64,000 bases of DNA from Candidatus Obscuribacter sp. (GTDB lineage Bacteria; Cyanobacteriota; Vampirovibrionia; Obscuribacterales; Obscuribacteraceae): assembly GCA_016712465.1 (NCBI GenBank), contig JADJQZ010000001.1:3410001-3474000 (forward strand), read 5' to 3'. A model generated the notes under the pieces. It was not told the origin of the DNA, searched no databases, and saw only the letters and a list, made by a program, of their open reading frames with translations. Position numbers and translations under genes: made by a program. Positions 9,060 through 16,865 of the stretch are shown here, piece after piece. Every line of letters starts with the position of its first letter. Positions within the stretch are counted from its first letter, which is position 1.

Positions 9060-9192
9060 CTATTATATTTGGTTGTAAGTTGCGCTATCATAGTCGGCGA
9101 AATGTGGCGACAGGCGAATAAACACTGAAAGCTTTTCAGCAGTTGAAACACTTAGTACTAATTGTGAATTAATTCAATAAAGGATAGGTCAG

Positions 9193-9987
9193 ATGCATCA
9201 ATCCCGTGCTTGCAGCGCAGACTTGCAGAAGGCAATGGGCCATAAAGTCAAAAAACATGGTTTTGACTTCGCTCGTCCTATCCTTCTTGCCCTTTTGGCT
9301 CCGCTTGTCATAGGTGCTTCACTGACCGGTTGTACTCCAGGTGGTGACGATGGTAAGCAACCTAACACAGGCACAAGCACTAACACAGGTAAGGGACCAG
9401 GAAAGCAGCCTACGAGCGGTACGGAGGAAACCTTCGCCACGGAAGCAGAAATCGCCAAGTATGTCGAGGCGCAGCCGGACAGTAAGTTCACTTTCCCGGA
9501 ATCGGAATTCAGCGAAGCCCGCCCCTATATCTTCAATCAAAACAAGCCGGCCATCGGCGAGAAAATTCTCAAAGAGAAACTGGAAGACGCCGTCAAATCT
9601 CAGGCAGGTCAGACCAAACTAGGTCAATATTGCGTCAGATTGGGTGTCAGTCTCTGGAACCAGGGCCCCAGCAAGCAAAAAGAAGCCATGAAGTACTTCC
9701 TGCTGGCACAGCGCATTTTTTACAAACAGCCGCAGGAAAAGCGCCCCATGCCTAACTGGTTCTTCAATGCGCACATGCATCCGGGGCTCTATTACAACGG
9801 CGAACGCAAATTTGCCCTGGCGGAAACCGAGTGGAGAAAGTGCGTCAACATTTCCGCCGGCGCGCCCCTCAAGTTGATTCCGAAGGAATGGCGGAAAATT
9901 TCTTTGCAACAATTGAGTATTGCCCTCAAAGGCCAGGGTAAGACGGAACAAGCGAAGCAAGTTGACGAGCAAGCCAAAAAGATCTAG
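9193..9987 (+). CDS. TPR-like lipoprotein
   Basis: 264 residues from ATG 9193. An ATG at 9235 is a credible alternative because it places MGHKVKK directly before the hydrophobic stretch. The signal ends in a lipobox (SLTGC), followed by a Gly/Thr/Asn-rich linker of about 30 residues typical of lipoproteins that reach away from the membrane. Residues about 115-260 are helical with repeat-like segments: a QYCVRLGVSLWNQG unit, a KEAMKYFLLAQRIFYKQ unit, FALAETEWRKCV and QLSIALKGQGKTEQAKQV. These fit degenerate TPRs, which bind protein partners. It is followed after 48 bases by the HTTM partner gene and may be co-transcribed with it. Confidence 0.7.
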   Translation: MHQSRACSADLQKAMGHKVKKHGFDFARPILLALLAPLVIGASLTGCTPGGDDGKQPNTGTSTNTGKGPGKQPTSGTEETFATEAEIAKYVEAQPDSKFTFPESEFSEARPYIFNQNKPAIGEKILKEKLEDAVKSQAGQTKLGQYCVRLGVSLWNQGPSKQKEAMKYFLLAQRIFYKQPQEKRPMPNWFFNAHMHPGLYYNGERKFALAETEWRKCVNISAGAPLKLIPKEWRKISLQQLSIALKGQGKTEQAKQVDEQAKKI

Positions 9988-10035
9988 CTAAGGCCGGCAG
10001 TTGCTTCAGATTTCCGGCTAAAAGGGGAAAAAACC

Positions 10036-10710
10036 TTGGCCCCATCTGAGGAAAACCAAAAAGTACGCAAGAGTAACTTTCAATTTTTCACCAGCCTTCT
10101 GGTAACAGAGAAGGAATGGGCGAGAGTTAGGAAGCCTGTCATTTCGGCTTTCATACTTTTTCACGGTATGCTCAACTTCTGCTACATGTTCAATCATCAT
10201 CCTTACACGCAAGCACTCAACTATTTTTTTCACAACTACTATTTCTTCTTAGGTCTTGATCAAGATTTCGGAGTCTTTGCCCCGGTACCCAGAAACAGTA
10301 ATCCGCACTTGGTGGCCGTTGTGCGCTTCAAAGACGGCACTACTAGAATCTGGAATTCACCACGCATGGAACGACTTGGTTTTCTGGAAAAAATTCCCAA
10401 AGAACGCTACCGCAAATTTTTCGACGACAATTGCGCCTGGGAAAAAACACCCATGGCCTGGCCCGACATCGCCCGCTATGTGGCGAGAGCTTCATTGGTG
10501 GAAAAAAGTAATCCACCCGAAACAGTTTCCTTGATCCGCTTTTCCAGCAGAATTCCACCGCCGCCTATGCCCGACGATTTGCCGCCACCTCAAGGACAGG
10601 ACCGGCAAAAGCAAGAGAAACCGAAATGGGAAGCCAATCCCCCGCACTACGAAAGTAAACTGCTCATCACCCTCAAAATTCATCCGCAAGATCTGGAGGG
10701 GGTTAAGTAA
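10036..10710 (+). CDS. small membrane protein, HTTM-associated partner family (copy 1)
   Basis: 224 residues. Start is TTG at 10036, eight bases after AAGGGG. One hydrophobic segment lies near 35-52, then a soluble domain. I do not recognise a named family, but the domain clearly matches two other proteins here (at 19313-19936 and 20093-20788): VVRFKDGTTRIWNSPRMERL, KERYRKFFDDN, WPDIARYVARA, NPPETVSLI, and a Pro-rich tail with LLITLKIHPQDL. The gene ends directly against the start of an HTTM protein (zero-base gap), the same arrangement as copy 20093/20810. By position it is probably an obligate partner or accessory of the HTTM membrane protein. Function unknown. Confidence 0.75.
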   Translation: MAPSEENQKVRKSNFQFFTSLLVTEKEWARVRKPVISAFILFHGMLNFCYMFNHHPYTQALNYFFHNYYFFLGLDQDFGVFAPVPRNSNPHLVAVVRFKDGTTRIWNSPRMERLGFLEKIPKERYRKFFDDNCAWEKTPMAWPDIARYVARASLVEKSNPPETVSLIRFSSRIPPPPMPDDLPPPQGQDRQKQEKPKWEANPPHYESKLLITLKIHPQDLEGVK

Positions 10711-11667
10711 TTGTCCATCAAAACTCTCTTTAAGCTCTGGGACGAGTTCTGGTTCAGCGAGACCTCACCACTGGCGGTGGCAGTTTTTCGTATCTTGATG
10801 GGCATCATCATGATACTTTTCGTATTGCTGCTCACCCAGGACATGTTGGTCTGGTTCGGACAGTATGGACTGATATCCAATCAGACAGAGCGCAACTTCG
10901 CCCAGGTAGTCGGCTTAAATATCCTCAACCTGGCCAGAGACAACGATACTTTTCTGCTGGCCTTCTTCGTCATTTTTTTTGCGGCCAGCTTGTGCATGAC
11001 CGTAGGCTACAAAACCAGACTATCGGTGTTGGTGGTCTTTCTTTGCCTGAACTCTCTTTATCATCGAAACGCCTTTTTGTTTAATTCCGGCGATACTTAT
11101 ATGAGGGTCATGTCGTTCTGGCTTTTCTTTGCGGCCAGCGGCAACGCCCTCTCAATTGATCATCTTCTCAAGCTGAAGAGCAAGCGAGCGCCTGAAAGCC
11201 CGGAAGAGGCGGAAAAGTTTAATTACAAGAGTGTCAGCAAGTGGCCCATGCGTCTCTTGCAATTACAACTGGCTCTTGTTTACTTCCATACCTTTGTGGC
11301 CAAGTTCTGGGGCGACACCTGGGTAAACGGCACCTCTGTTTACTACAGTTCCCGCATAGAAGACCTGGTCAGGGTAAAACTCCCCTACGTCTTCGACAAT
11401 CTCTGGACTTGCCAGTTGCTTACCTGGGGCACGCTGGTCATTGAACTGGCTCTCTTCACCTTAATCTGGATCAAGGAGTTTCGTTACTATGTAATAGCCC
11501 TGGCCATAGTCTTCCATCTCACCATCGATTTACACATGAACATTCCGCTCTTCGAATGGATCATGATCTTCTCCTACGTTCTCTTTATAGATAACCAGGA
11601 TCTGCAAAAAGGCTTGCTCAAAATCAAGCAGAAATTTCCCGCACTCTTCCCCTCGCTCACTGACTGA
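10711..11667 (+). CDS. HTTM domain membrane protein
   Basis: 318 residues with several membrane helices. HTTM hallmarks include AVFRILMGIIMILF near 25-38, the loop LYHRNAFLFNSGDTYMR near 113-130, LLQLQLALVYFHTFVAKFWG near 180, and WGTLVIELALF near 235. HTTM proteins are homologues of vitamin-K-dependent gamma-glutamyl carboxylase; in bacteria their substrates are mostly unknown. Here a quinone-linked modification of an envelope protein is conceivable, not shown. Start is TTG immediately after the partner gene's TAA, with GGAGGGG about ten bases upstream. It converges with the broken TPR gene downstream. Confidence 0.85.
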   Translation: MSIKTLFKLWDEFWFSETSPLAVAVFRILMGIIMILFVLLLTQDMLVWFGQYGLISNQTERNFAQVVGLNILNLARDNDTFLLAFFVIFFAASLCMTVGYKTRLSVLVVFLCLNSLYHRNAFLFNSGDTYMRVMSFWLFFAASGNALSIDHLLKLKSKRAPESPEEAEKFNYKSVSKWPMRLLQLQLALVYFHTFVAKFWGDTWVNGTSVYYSSRIEDLVRVKLPYVFDNLWTCQLLTWGTLVIELALFTLIWIKEFRYYVIALAIVFHLTIDLHMNIPLFEWIMIFSYVLFIDNQDLQKGLLKIKQKFPALFPSLTD

Positions 11668-12403
11668 TATAGGTCAGCTTCTCATACTTTTGATCATCTC
11701 TTAGCTGTCTGAGATTATCAGCAATAGCCACCTTGAGGCTGGCATTTTCTATTGAAGAGCGGCTGAGAATCTTACCGGCCTTGAGGAAACAGTCGGCAGC
11801 CACCTCGTATCGTTGACCGCGCTCTGCCAGTTCCCGGGTAGAGCCGGCCCAAAGGTAATACATAACCCCTTAATCATTGAGCAATTTGGCCTTGGCAATG
11901 CCGGCTGCGTCTTTATCAAAGGCTTCCAGGCGAGAAACAATGCGACCGGCCTGCCGAAAGAGCGGTTCCGCTTCCTGGAAAAGCGTGCAATCACACATTA
12001 CAAGAGCAGCCTGCCGCTTGAGGTCAATGCGCAGGAGCAAGTGCGCCTCATCATCATACTCAAGGGCCACCAACTTCTCGGCACTAAGAAGAGTATCTCT
12101 GGCAGCGGCAAAATTACGGCTCTCTTGATAATAAATTGCCAGTTCCTTCATAGCTCGGGCTTTCTCAAGGGCTGATTTGCCGCTTTCTTCGTTGAATCGC
12201 ACCTCCTCCCTGGCTCTGGTTTCAGCCAACTTAAGGCGCTCGGACTGAAGCGTCTCGTTGTCATAGGCCACCAGACCACCGTAGGAAACCATGTAGAGCG
12301 TGGTAGATATAGATGCGATAAAGGCCAGGCTCGCCATCCAGGCGAACACCCTGGCAAAGAGCTTTCTCTTTGCATCGATCTTGCCGACAGTAGCCAAAAT
12401 CAA
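11657..12403 (-). pseudogene. membrane-anchored TPR protein interrupted by an in-frame TAA
   Basis: One N-terminal membrane helix (about 17-42) is followed by TPR-like helices. The frame is broken by a TAA at 11870-11872 after residue 177, but it continues in the same frame for a further 70 residues to a natural stop at 11657. The residues around the stop are LLND-stop-GVMYY, which align with LNNLAMIYY in the TPR protein at 22186-22929, putting the stop at the Leu position of a TPR helix. A single TTA-to-TAA change explains it. Both proteins belong to HTTM cassettes. Start is uncertain: TTG 12403 opens the frame but has a weak ribosome site. It could be a real pseudogene, an assembly error, or two peptides made by re-initiation at ATG 11863. 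The 3' end overlaps the end of the HTTM gene by 11 bases. Confidence 0.75.
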
Positions 12404-12572
12404 CCACCATAACTAATAAAAGCAGTGCGATAAGTATATTATCGACTCCGATTTCATGCCCTGAAAAACTGCGCCACAAACGTCCGCAATTGCAGCCCTG
12501 ACCGACCCGGATTAATGTTAAAATCAAAAAGTTTTTTAAGGCAACCATCGTCACCCAAGCAAGGAGTAATGA

Positions 12573-13331
12573 ATGTCTAGCAGACATAGCCTGAATCTCG
12601 AAATGACGTTAGCAGTTCTGGCTGCATTTTTAGTGACCGGCGCAGCTTCGGCTCAAAATGGTGCCCCCACCCCTGGTGCAGCGAAAGACAGTCACCAAAG
12701 GGATGAATCAAAGACAGCTGCTTCCTCCGAGCAAAATCCGGCCATGAAACCGGTCAATGAGAAAATCCTACCCCTTCTAAATAATGGCTATGAACTTCTC
12801 AGCAAAGGGCAGTACGACAAAGCCACCCAGGTTCTGGAAAAGGCCGTCAAGGCCGACGGCGAATCAATTTCCGCCAGAAGATACCTGGCTTTCGCCCAGG
12901 TAAGAAACGGCGACAACCTGAAAGCCCTTTCCAATCTCCAGGCCCTTTCCCGCTTGGTCACGCCCGGAGCTCTTGATTGGTACGTCTTCGGTGAAGCCTA
13001 TATGGGCGCCGGCGGACTCCAACACGCCAAGTCCTGCTTCAACCAGGCCCTCACCTTCAGTCCCGACTACGCCGCCGCCCGGGGCGGACTGGTGAAGAGC
13101 CAGATCAGACTCAAGGAGTTTGACGAAGCTCTGAGCACGGTTCAGGACGGTATTAATAAGACCCGCGACCCTCAAATCCGTAGATATTTCTCCGCCCTTT
13201 ATCAAAACGCAGCGGCCCAGAAGGAAGCCGCCAGACGGGCCCTTATGACCTCTCCCGTGCCGGAGTCCAGCACTACCGCCACCCAGGAAGAGACCGGACC
13301 GGTTCTGATTAAGCCATCCAATGACAGCTAG
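12573..13331 (+). CDS. secreted TPR protein
   Basis: 252 residues. Signal peptide about 1-27 (GAASAQ). A polar linker (28-60) leads into three to four TPR units between about 65 and 215: NNGYELLSKGQYDKATQVLE, RRYLAFAQVRNGDNLKALS, WYVFGEAYMGAGGLQHAKSC, and RGGLVKSQIRLKEFDEALS. The last 30 residues are Ser/Thr/Glu-rich. It should be a periplasmic or surface scaffold. AAGGAG lies six bases before the ATG. It is divergent from the broken TPR gene and lies just before the Tad-like locus, but a 200-base gap suggests a separate transcript. Confidence 0.75.
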   Translation: MSSRHSLNLEMTLAVLAAFLVTGAASAQNGAPTPGAAKDSHQRDESKTAASSEQNPAMKPVNEKILPLLNNGYELLSKGQYDKATQVLEKAVKADGESISARRYLAFAQVRNGDNLKALSNLQALSRLVTPGALDWYVFGEAYMGAGGLQHAKSCFNQALTFSPDYAAARGGLVKSQIRLKEFDEALSTVQDGINKTRDPQIRRYFSALYQNAAAQKEAARRALMTSPVPESSTTATQEETGPVLIKPSNDS

Positions 13332-13540
13332 TTTGTAGAATATTTATTTGCTGACCGGACGGACAAGACAAGCACCCTGTTGACAACACTTTTTTTGCCG
13401 TGATAGGTTTGTAAATAGATTAAACTCGCCCTCTTACGTCAACTTTTCCAGGTTGCGTAACAGGTGTTACTACATTGCTCGAATCGGGAAGAATCGATAC
13501 AGATTCTAATTGGGATTGGGAAAGACGTCACTGATGGTGA

Positions 13541-14140
13541 ATGGGAATGTTTAAATACAGACGCGGCACTCGAAAAACGAAAGGGGCCATGGCAGCTGAA
13601 TACGTAGCTACCATGTACGTACTCTTTCTATTTATATTTTTTCCAGTCTTAAACCTGGGCACGGTCTGTCTGCGTGCCTTTTTCCTCTGGTTCGCCTGTA
13701 ACCAGTCGGTGATGCTGGCGGCCAAAGCCAAGACCTTCAACACCCTGATCAAAGTACCCGACATTCCCACCGGCACACCCTACCCCGGAGCCTACGCCAC
13801 AGCCCAGCAGCGAGCAGCACAGATCAGAGACATGTTCCCCGGCGTAAATTTTGCCATGAGCGCCGTCAACCCGGAAGTTGATATCATCGTTACTCCCATT
13901 CCCAACGTCGTCCCGTCCCCCGGCCCGGGCTTCAAGGTAATTGGTCCGGCCACCTTGCAAAGTGTATCCCATGTCCCTGACGTAGACTCTTTTGTTTACA
14001 GCATCAGGGTTACAATCAGAGGCTCAGTGGATCCCCTCATTCCCGTGCCCTGGTTCAATATAGAAGGGCTCTCCGCTCCCATGAATATGAACGTGGCCTG
14101 TCAGGCGCAATTTGAAAACCCTCCTGGTTTGCAGTTCTGA
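13541..14140 (+). CDS. TadE-like pseudopilin/membrane protein
   Basis: 199 residues. A basic N-terminus (YRRGTRKTKG) precedes AMAAEYVATMYVLFLFIF and one membrane helix (about 17-42). The Gly-x-x-Ala-Glu pattern just before the helix is the TadE/prepilin-like signature. The rest (about 43-199) is an extracytoplasmic domain rich in Pro, Val and Ile. TadE-like proteins are minor pilins or pilus-associated proteins of Tad (Flp) secretion systems. No Tad ATPase or secretin gene is in view, so the export machinery must be elsewhere or this is an offshoot family. First gene of a group with the VWA and collagen-like genes. Confidence 0.7.
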   Translation: MGMFKYRRGTRKTKGAMAAEYVATMYVLFLFIFFPVLNLGTVCLRAFFLWFACNQSVMLAAKAKTFNTLIKVPDIPTGTPYPGAYATAQQRAAQIRDMFPGVNFAMSAVNPEVDIIVTPIPNVVPSPGPGFKVIGPATLQSVSHVPDVDSFVYSIRVTIRGSVDPLIPVPWFNIEGLSAPMNMNVACQAQFENPPGLQF

Positions 14141-14227
14141 CCGGCTCTTGAAATTGACTAAGTTAAATTGATTCCGTATAGCATGCTCGATACTCCCAGG
14201 AAAGATTAAACAGGACGAACTACAGAT

Positions 14228-16690
14228 ATGATTGATTCCAAACTGAGGCGACAGAAAGGAGCAGCAGTCACAGGACTGGTCCTCGCCCTCTTCATATTCA
14301 TTATGATGATCGGCTTTTTCACCTTTGACACCTGCCGCTTGCAGATGGCTCAGAGGGAGTTGACGGCTACCTGTGACGCCGCCGCCCTGGCCGGTACAGC
14401 CATGCTCACATCCCAGGATATAAGCGACGACGATGCCAGCGACACCAAACTGCTGGCTGCCCAGCAGAACGCTGCCGGCTACGCGCGCAATATGTTCCAG
14501 GCAGGCAACATGCTTGGTCAGCCGCTCAATAACGCCATGATCGTCAGCCCCTACTCAGCCACCAAGGTGGTCGGTAACCCGGGCGAGACGAGGGTGATGA
14601 TCTCCCTGGCTGACCCTCAAAACGATTATGTAGGCGTGCCGCCGGTCTCTCCGGCTTGCCGCAACGGGCGTGCCATCATGGTCTACGCCGGTTATACCTA
14701 CGCACCGGTCTTCATGGGCTTGATTGGAGTTCAGAAGGTCGGTCTCAACGCATCTTCCGGCGGCGGTCTGCCTCAGGTTGATGCCGTACTGGTCTTCGAC
14801 TACTCCGGCTCCATGGACGATGCCACCTCGGTCACCTTCGTGAGCCGGGCCTGGAACCCGAACCTGGTGCCCACTGCAGGCTCCGCCTCCAGCGCTCTGC
14901 AAGAGATGGCTTCCGGCTCGGCAGTGCCCAACCGCGGTCGCATCGCCTATTACGAAATTCCCTCAGCCACTGTAGGGTCCGACGGCAACCGTCTCTCCAA
15001 CTACCTGCAGCACAATTACTCTGCAAACCCCAACGGTTTGCAGGTGAACGTGCTGCCTCCTATGAACATGCAGTTGGTGGACAACGGCGACTCGCAAGCT
15101 ACTCCTCACTTCCACTTCGACGATAGACTACGAGTCAACACCATCCTCTACACACCGGGTCTGACCATCAGTCCCAACTCCTTCGATTCCCACTTCAAAG
15201 CTGATTACGGCACACCGCCAGGAAACTGCACCTTGCAGCCCGCCTACGGTTCCCCCGGCATCGGCGGCTACGGTAAATACTGGGACTCGCAACCGTCCAT
15301 CAATACGACCAACACCACTACCTGCGCAGCCGCCTACAAGCCGGCCTACGTCAACAATCTCATCCCGGGAGACTTGCTCCAGGGTCCCAGACCCTTCAGC
15401 CCTTATGATCCCAACGATATCCCTAACCTCTCCGCCGGCCGGTGGATCACCGACATGGTGGTCAATATCGCCAGCCCCGGCACATTCCCCTATGTGCAGC
15501 CTCTGAACGGTCCCAACACCTTCGTCGGCTTCACCTACACCTTCCCTTCAGAAGAACCTGATTCCACAATTCGTGGACAGACCTACGACTTCGAAAACCT
15601 GGGAGTGCTTGTAGAGGCAGCCAGGGGTAACCTGGATCCCGATCCGGCCAGCACAAACCGCCGCTTCCAGCAGGCTCTGCTCGACAGAGGATCCACCCTC
15701 TATCTGTCTCCAGCCTACACCGGTGCGGATACCGGTATGACCACCGCTCACATCAAGGCCGGCTACCAGCTCGCCTACCAGAGACTGGCCATGCTCTTCT
15801 CCCAGCCCATCGCCACAGCGGTAGATGGAGCCGACGGCGGCTTCTTCCAGAAGATCAATACCCTCACCGACTGCCGCTTCGGTCTGGTTGGCTTCTCCAA
15901 CCGGGACGGTGCCGGCGGCGCCTCCTACACCTTCAACTCCCTGGGCACAGCCCATGGTACCGGCGACTACAACTCCTACTTCGTTTCACCGAAGTACGCC
16001 ACATTCCAGGTGAGACACTTCGAGAGGGGGTACCCCACCAACAGTAGTGCGCCAAACCGAGGGAACGGAGGGAACCCATCGGAGAACAACACATCCCTAC
16101 CGTCCGGCAGTGGATTCCGTACGCCTCGCCATATTCTCAACAAGAACGAAGCGCAGGCCACTGCAGTATCCTCCATCACCGGCGGCCGTAAAGCCTCCAC
16201 CATAAGCGGCGGCGTATCCACCGCCTGGTCGGCTTTCGACAACAATGCCGCCGCCGATGGTCTCGAGAATGGACGCCCCATCGACAACACCGATTGCGGC
16301 GAAGCCATGACCACTGCCTACCAGATGTTCATCAACGCCGGCGTCTACAACGTCAACGTACTGACTGAATGTCGACCTGCCGGTAAGCATGCCGTGGTGT
16401 TCTTCACAGACGGTGTGCCCACAGGCGGAGACGGAGGCGCCGAGGCCACCGAGTGCCGCTCCCGGGCTGATGACTGCCGCAACAAGGGTATCGCCATCTT
16501 CACCATCGGTCTGGATGTAACCAACAACCCGGTTCTCCAGAGCACCCAGTCCCTCTTCCTGGGTAACGGCTCCAACGGTCTTGCCGGCAGAGCAAAGAAC
16601 GGTGGTAAGTTCTTCCCCTGCGCCAGCGCCACCACTGTTAAGCAGGCGTTCTCCGCAGTGGCAAGAAGACTGACTCAGTCCCAACGCTAA
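14228..16690 (+). CDS. TadG-like protein with von Willebrand factor A domain carrying a large insertion
   Basis: 820 residues. Residues 1-60 have the Tad/TadG N-terminal form: basic RRQKGAAVTG, one membrane helix, then RELTATCDAAALAGTAML. A VWA domain begins near 185. The metal-site loop VFDYSGSMDD (D191, S193, S195) is complete, then about 300 residues of Pro/Asn/Thr-rich sequence follow before the first VWA helix (AGYQLAYQRLAMLF near 511), FGLVGFSN near 553, the likely metal-site Thr in NTDCGEAM near 690, and VFFTDGVPTGG near 726. So a VWA fold appears split by an insertion directly after its metal loop. VWA domains bind proteins through Mg2+; TadG-type ones are pilus-associated or adhesive. 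It precedes the collagen-like gene, with a strong hairpin between them. Confidence 0.82.
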   Translation: MIDSKLRRQKGAAVTGLVLALFIFIMMIGFFTFDTCRLQMAQRELTATCDAAALAGTAMLTSQDISDDDASDTKLLAAQQNAAGYARNMFQAGNMLGQPLNNAMIVSPYSATKVVGNPGETRVMISLADPQNDYVGVPPVSPACRNGRAIMVYAGYTYAPVFMGLIGVQKVGLNASSGGGLPQVDAVLVFDYSGSMDDATSVTFVSRAWNPNLVPTAGSASSALQEMASGSAVPNRGRIAYYEIPSATVGSDGNRLSNYLQHNYSANPNGLQVNVLPPMNMQLVDNGDSQATPHFHFDDRLRVNTILYTPGLTISPNSFDSHFKADYGTPPGNCTLQPAYGSPGIGGYGKYWDSQPSINTTNTTTCAAAYKPAYVNNLIPGDLLQGPRPFSPYDPNDIPNLSAGRWITDMVVNIASPGTFPYVQPLNGPNTFVGFTYTFPSEEPDSTIRGQTYDFENLGVLVEAARGNLDPDPASTNRRFQQALLDRGSTLYLSPAYTGADTGMTTAHIKAGYQLAYQRLAMLFSQPIATAVDGADGGFFQKINTLTDCRFGLVGFSNRDGAGGASYTFNSLGTAHGTGDYNSYFVSPKYATFQVRHFERGYPTNSSAPNRGNGGNPSENNTSLPSGSGFRTPRHILNKNEAQATAVSSITGGRKASTISGGVSTAWSAFDNNAAADGLENGRPIDNTDCGEAMTTAYQMFINAGVYNVNVLTECRPAGKHAVVFFTDGVPTGGDGGAEATECRSRADDCRNKGIAIFTIGLDVTNNPVLQSTQSLFLGNGSNGLAGRAKNGGKFFPCASATTVKQAFSAVARRLTQSQR

Positions 16691-16747
16691 CTTTCTTTCA
16701 GAAATATCTAAAAGGAAGAAAAGACGGGCGACAAAGCCAGAAAAGTA

Positions 16748-16784
16748 AGGAACCGGTTTCAGATTTGAAACCGGTTCCTCTTTT
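16748..16784 (+). terminator. Rho-independent terminator after the VWA gene
   Basis: Perfect 14-base stem (AGGAACCGGTTTCA / TGAAACCGGTTCCT) with loop GATT, followed by CTTTTT. It is placed 57 bases after the VWA stop and should separate or attenuate transcription into the collagen-like gene. Confidence 0.88.
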
Positions 16785-16865
16785 TCCTTCACTCATACTT
16801 CACATTCAAATGGGAAGATAGTTTGTGAGTAAGTGTGCCCCATCCTTGTAATTGGAGGAGGTTAG

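Noticed and set aside
12261..12587. Minus-strand small membrane-like frame overlapping the broken TPR gene start
   Set aside because: Overlaps both the TPR gene and the start of the 12573 gene; no family or ribosome-site support.
13380..13408. TTGACA-like -35 element upstream of the Tad-like genes
   Set aside because: No acceptable -10 box at the right distance (ATAGGT at 17 bases is poor).
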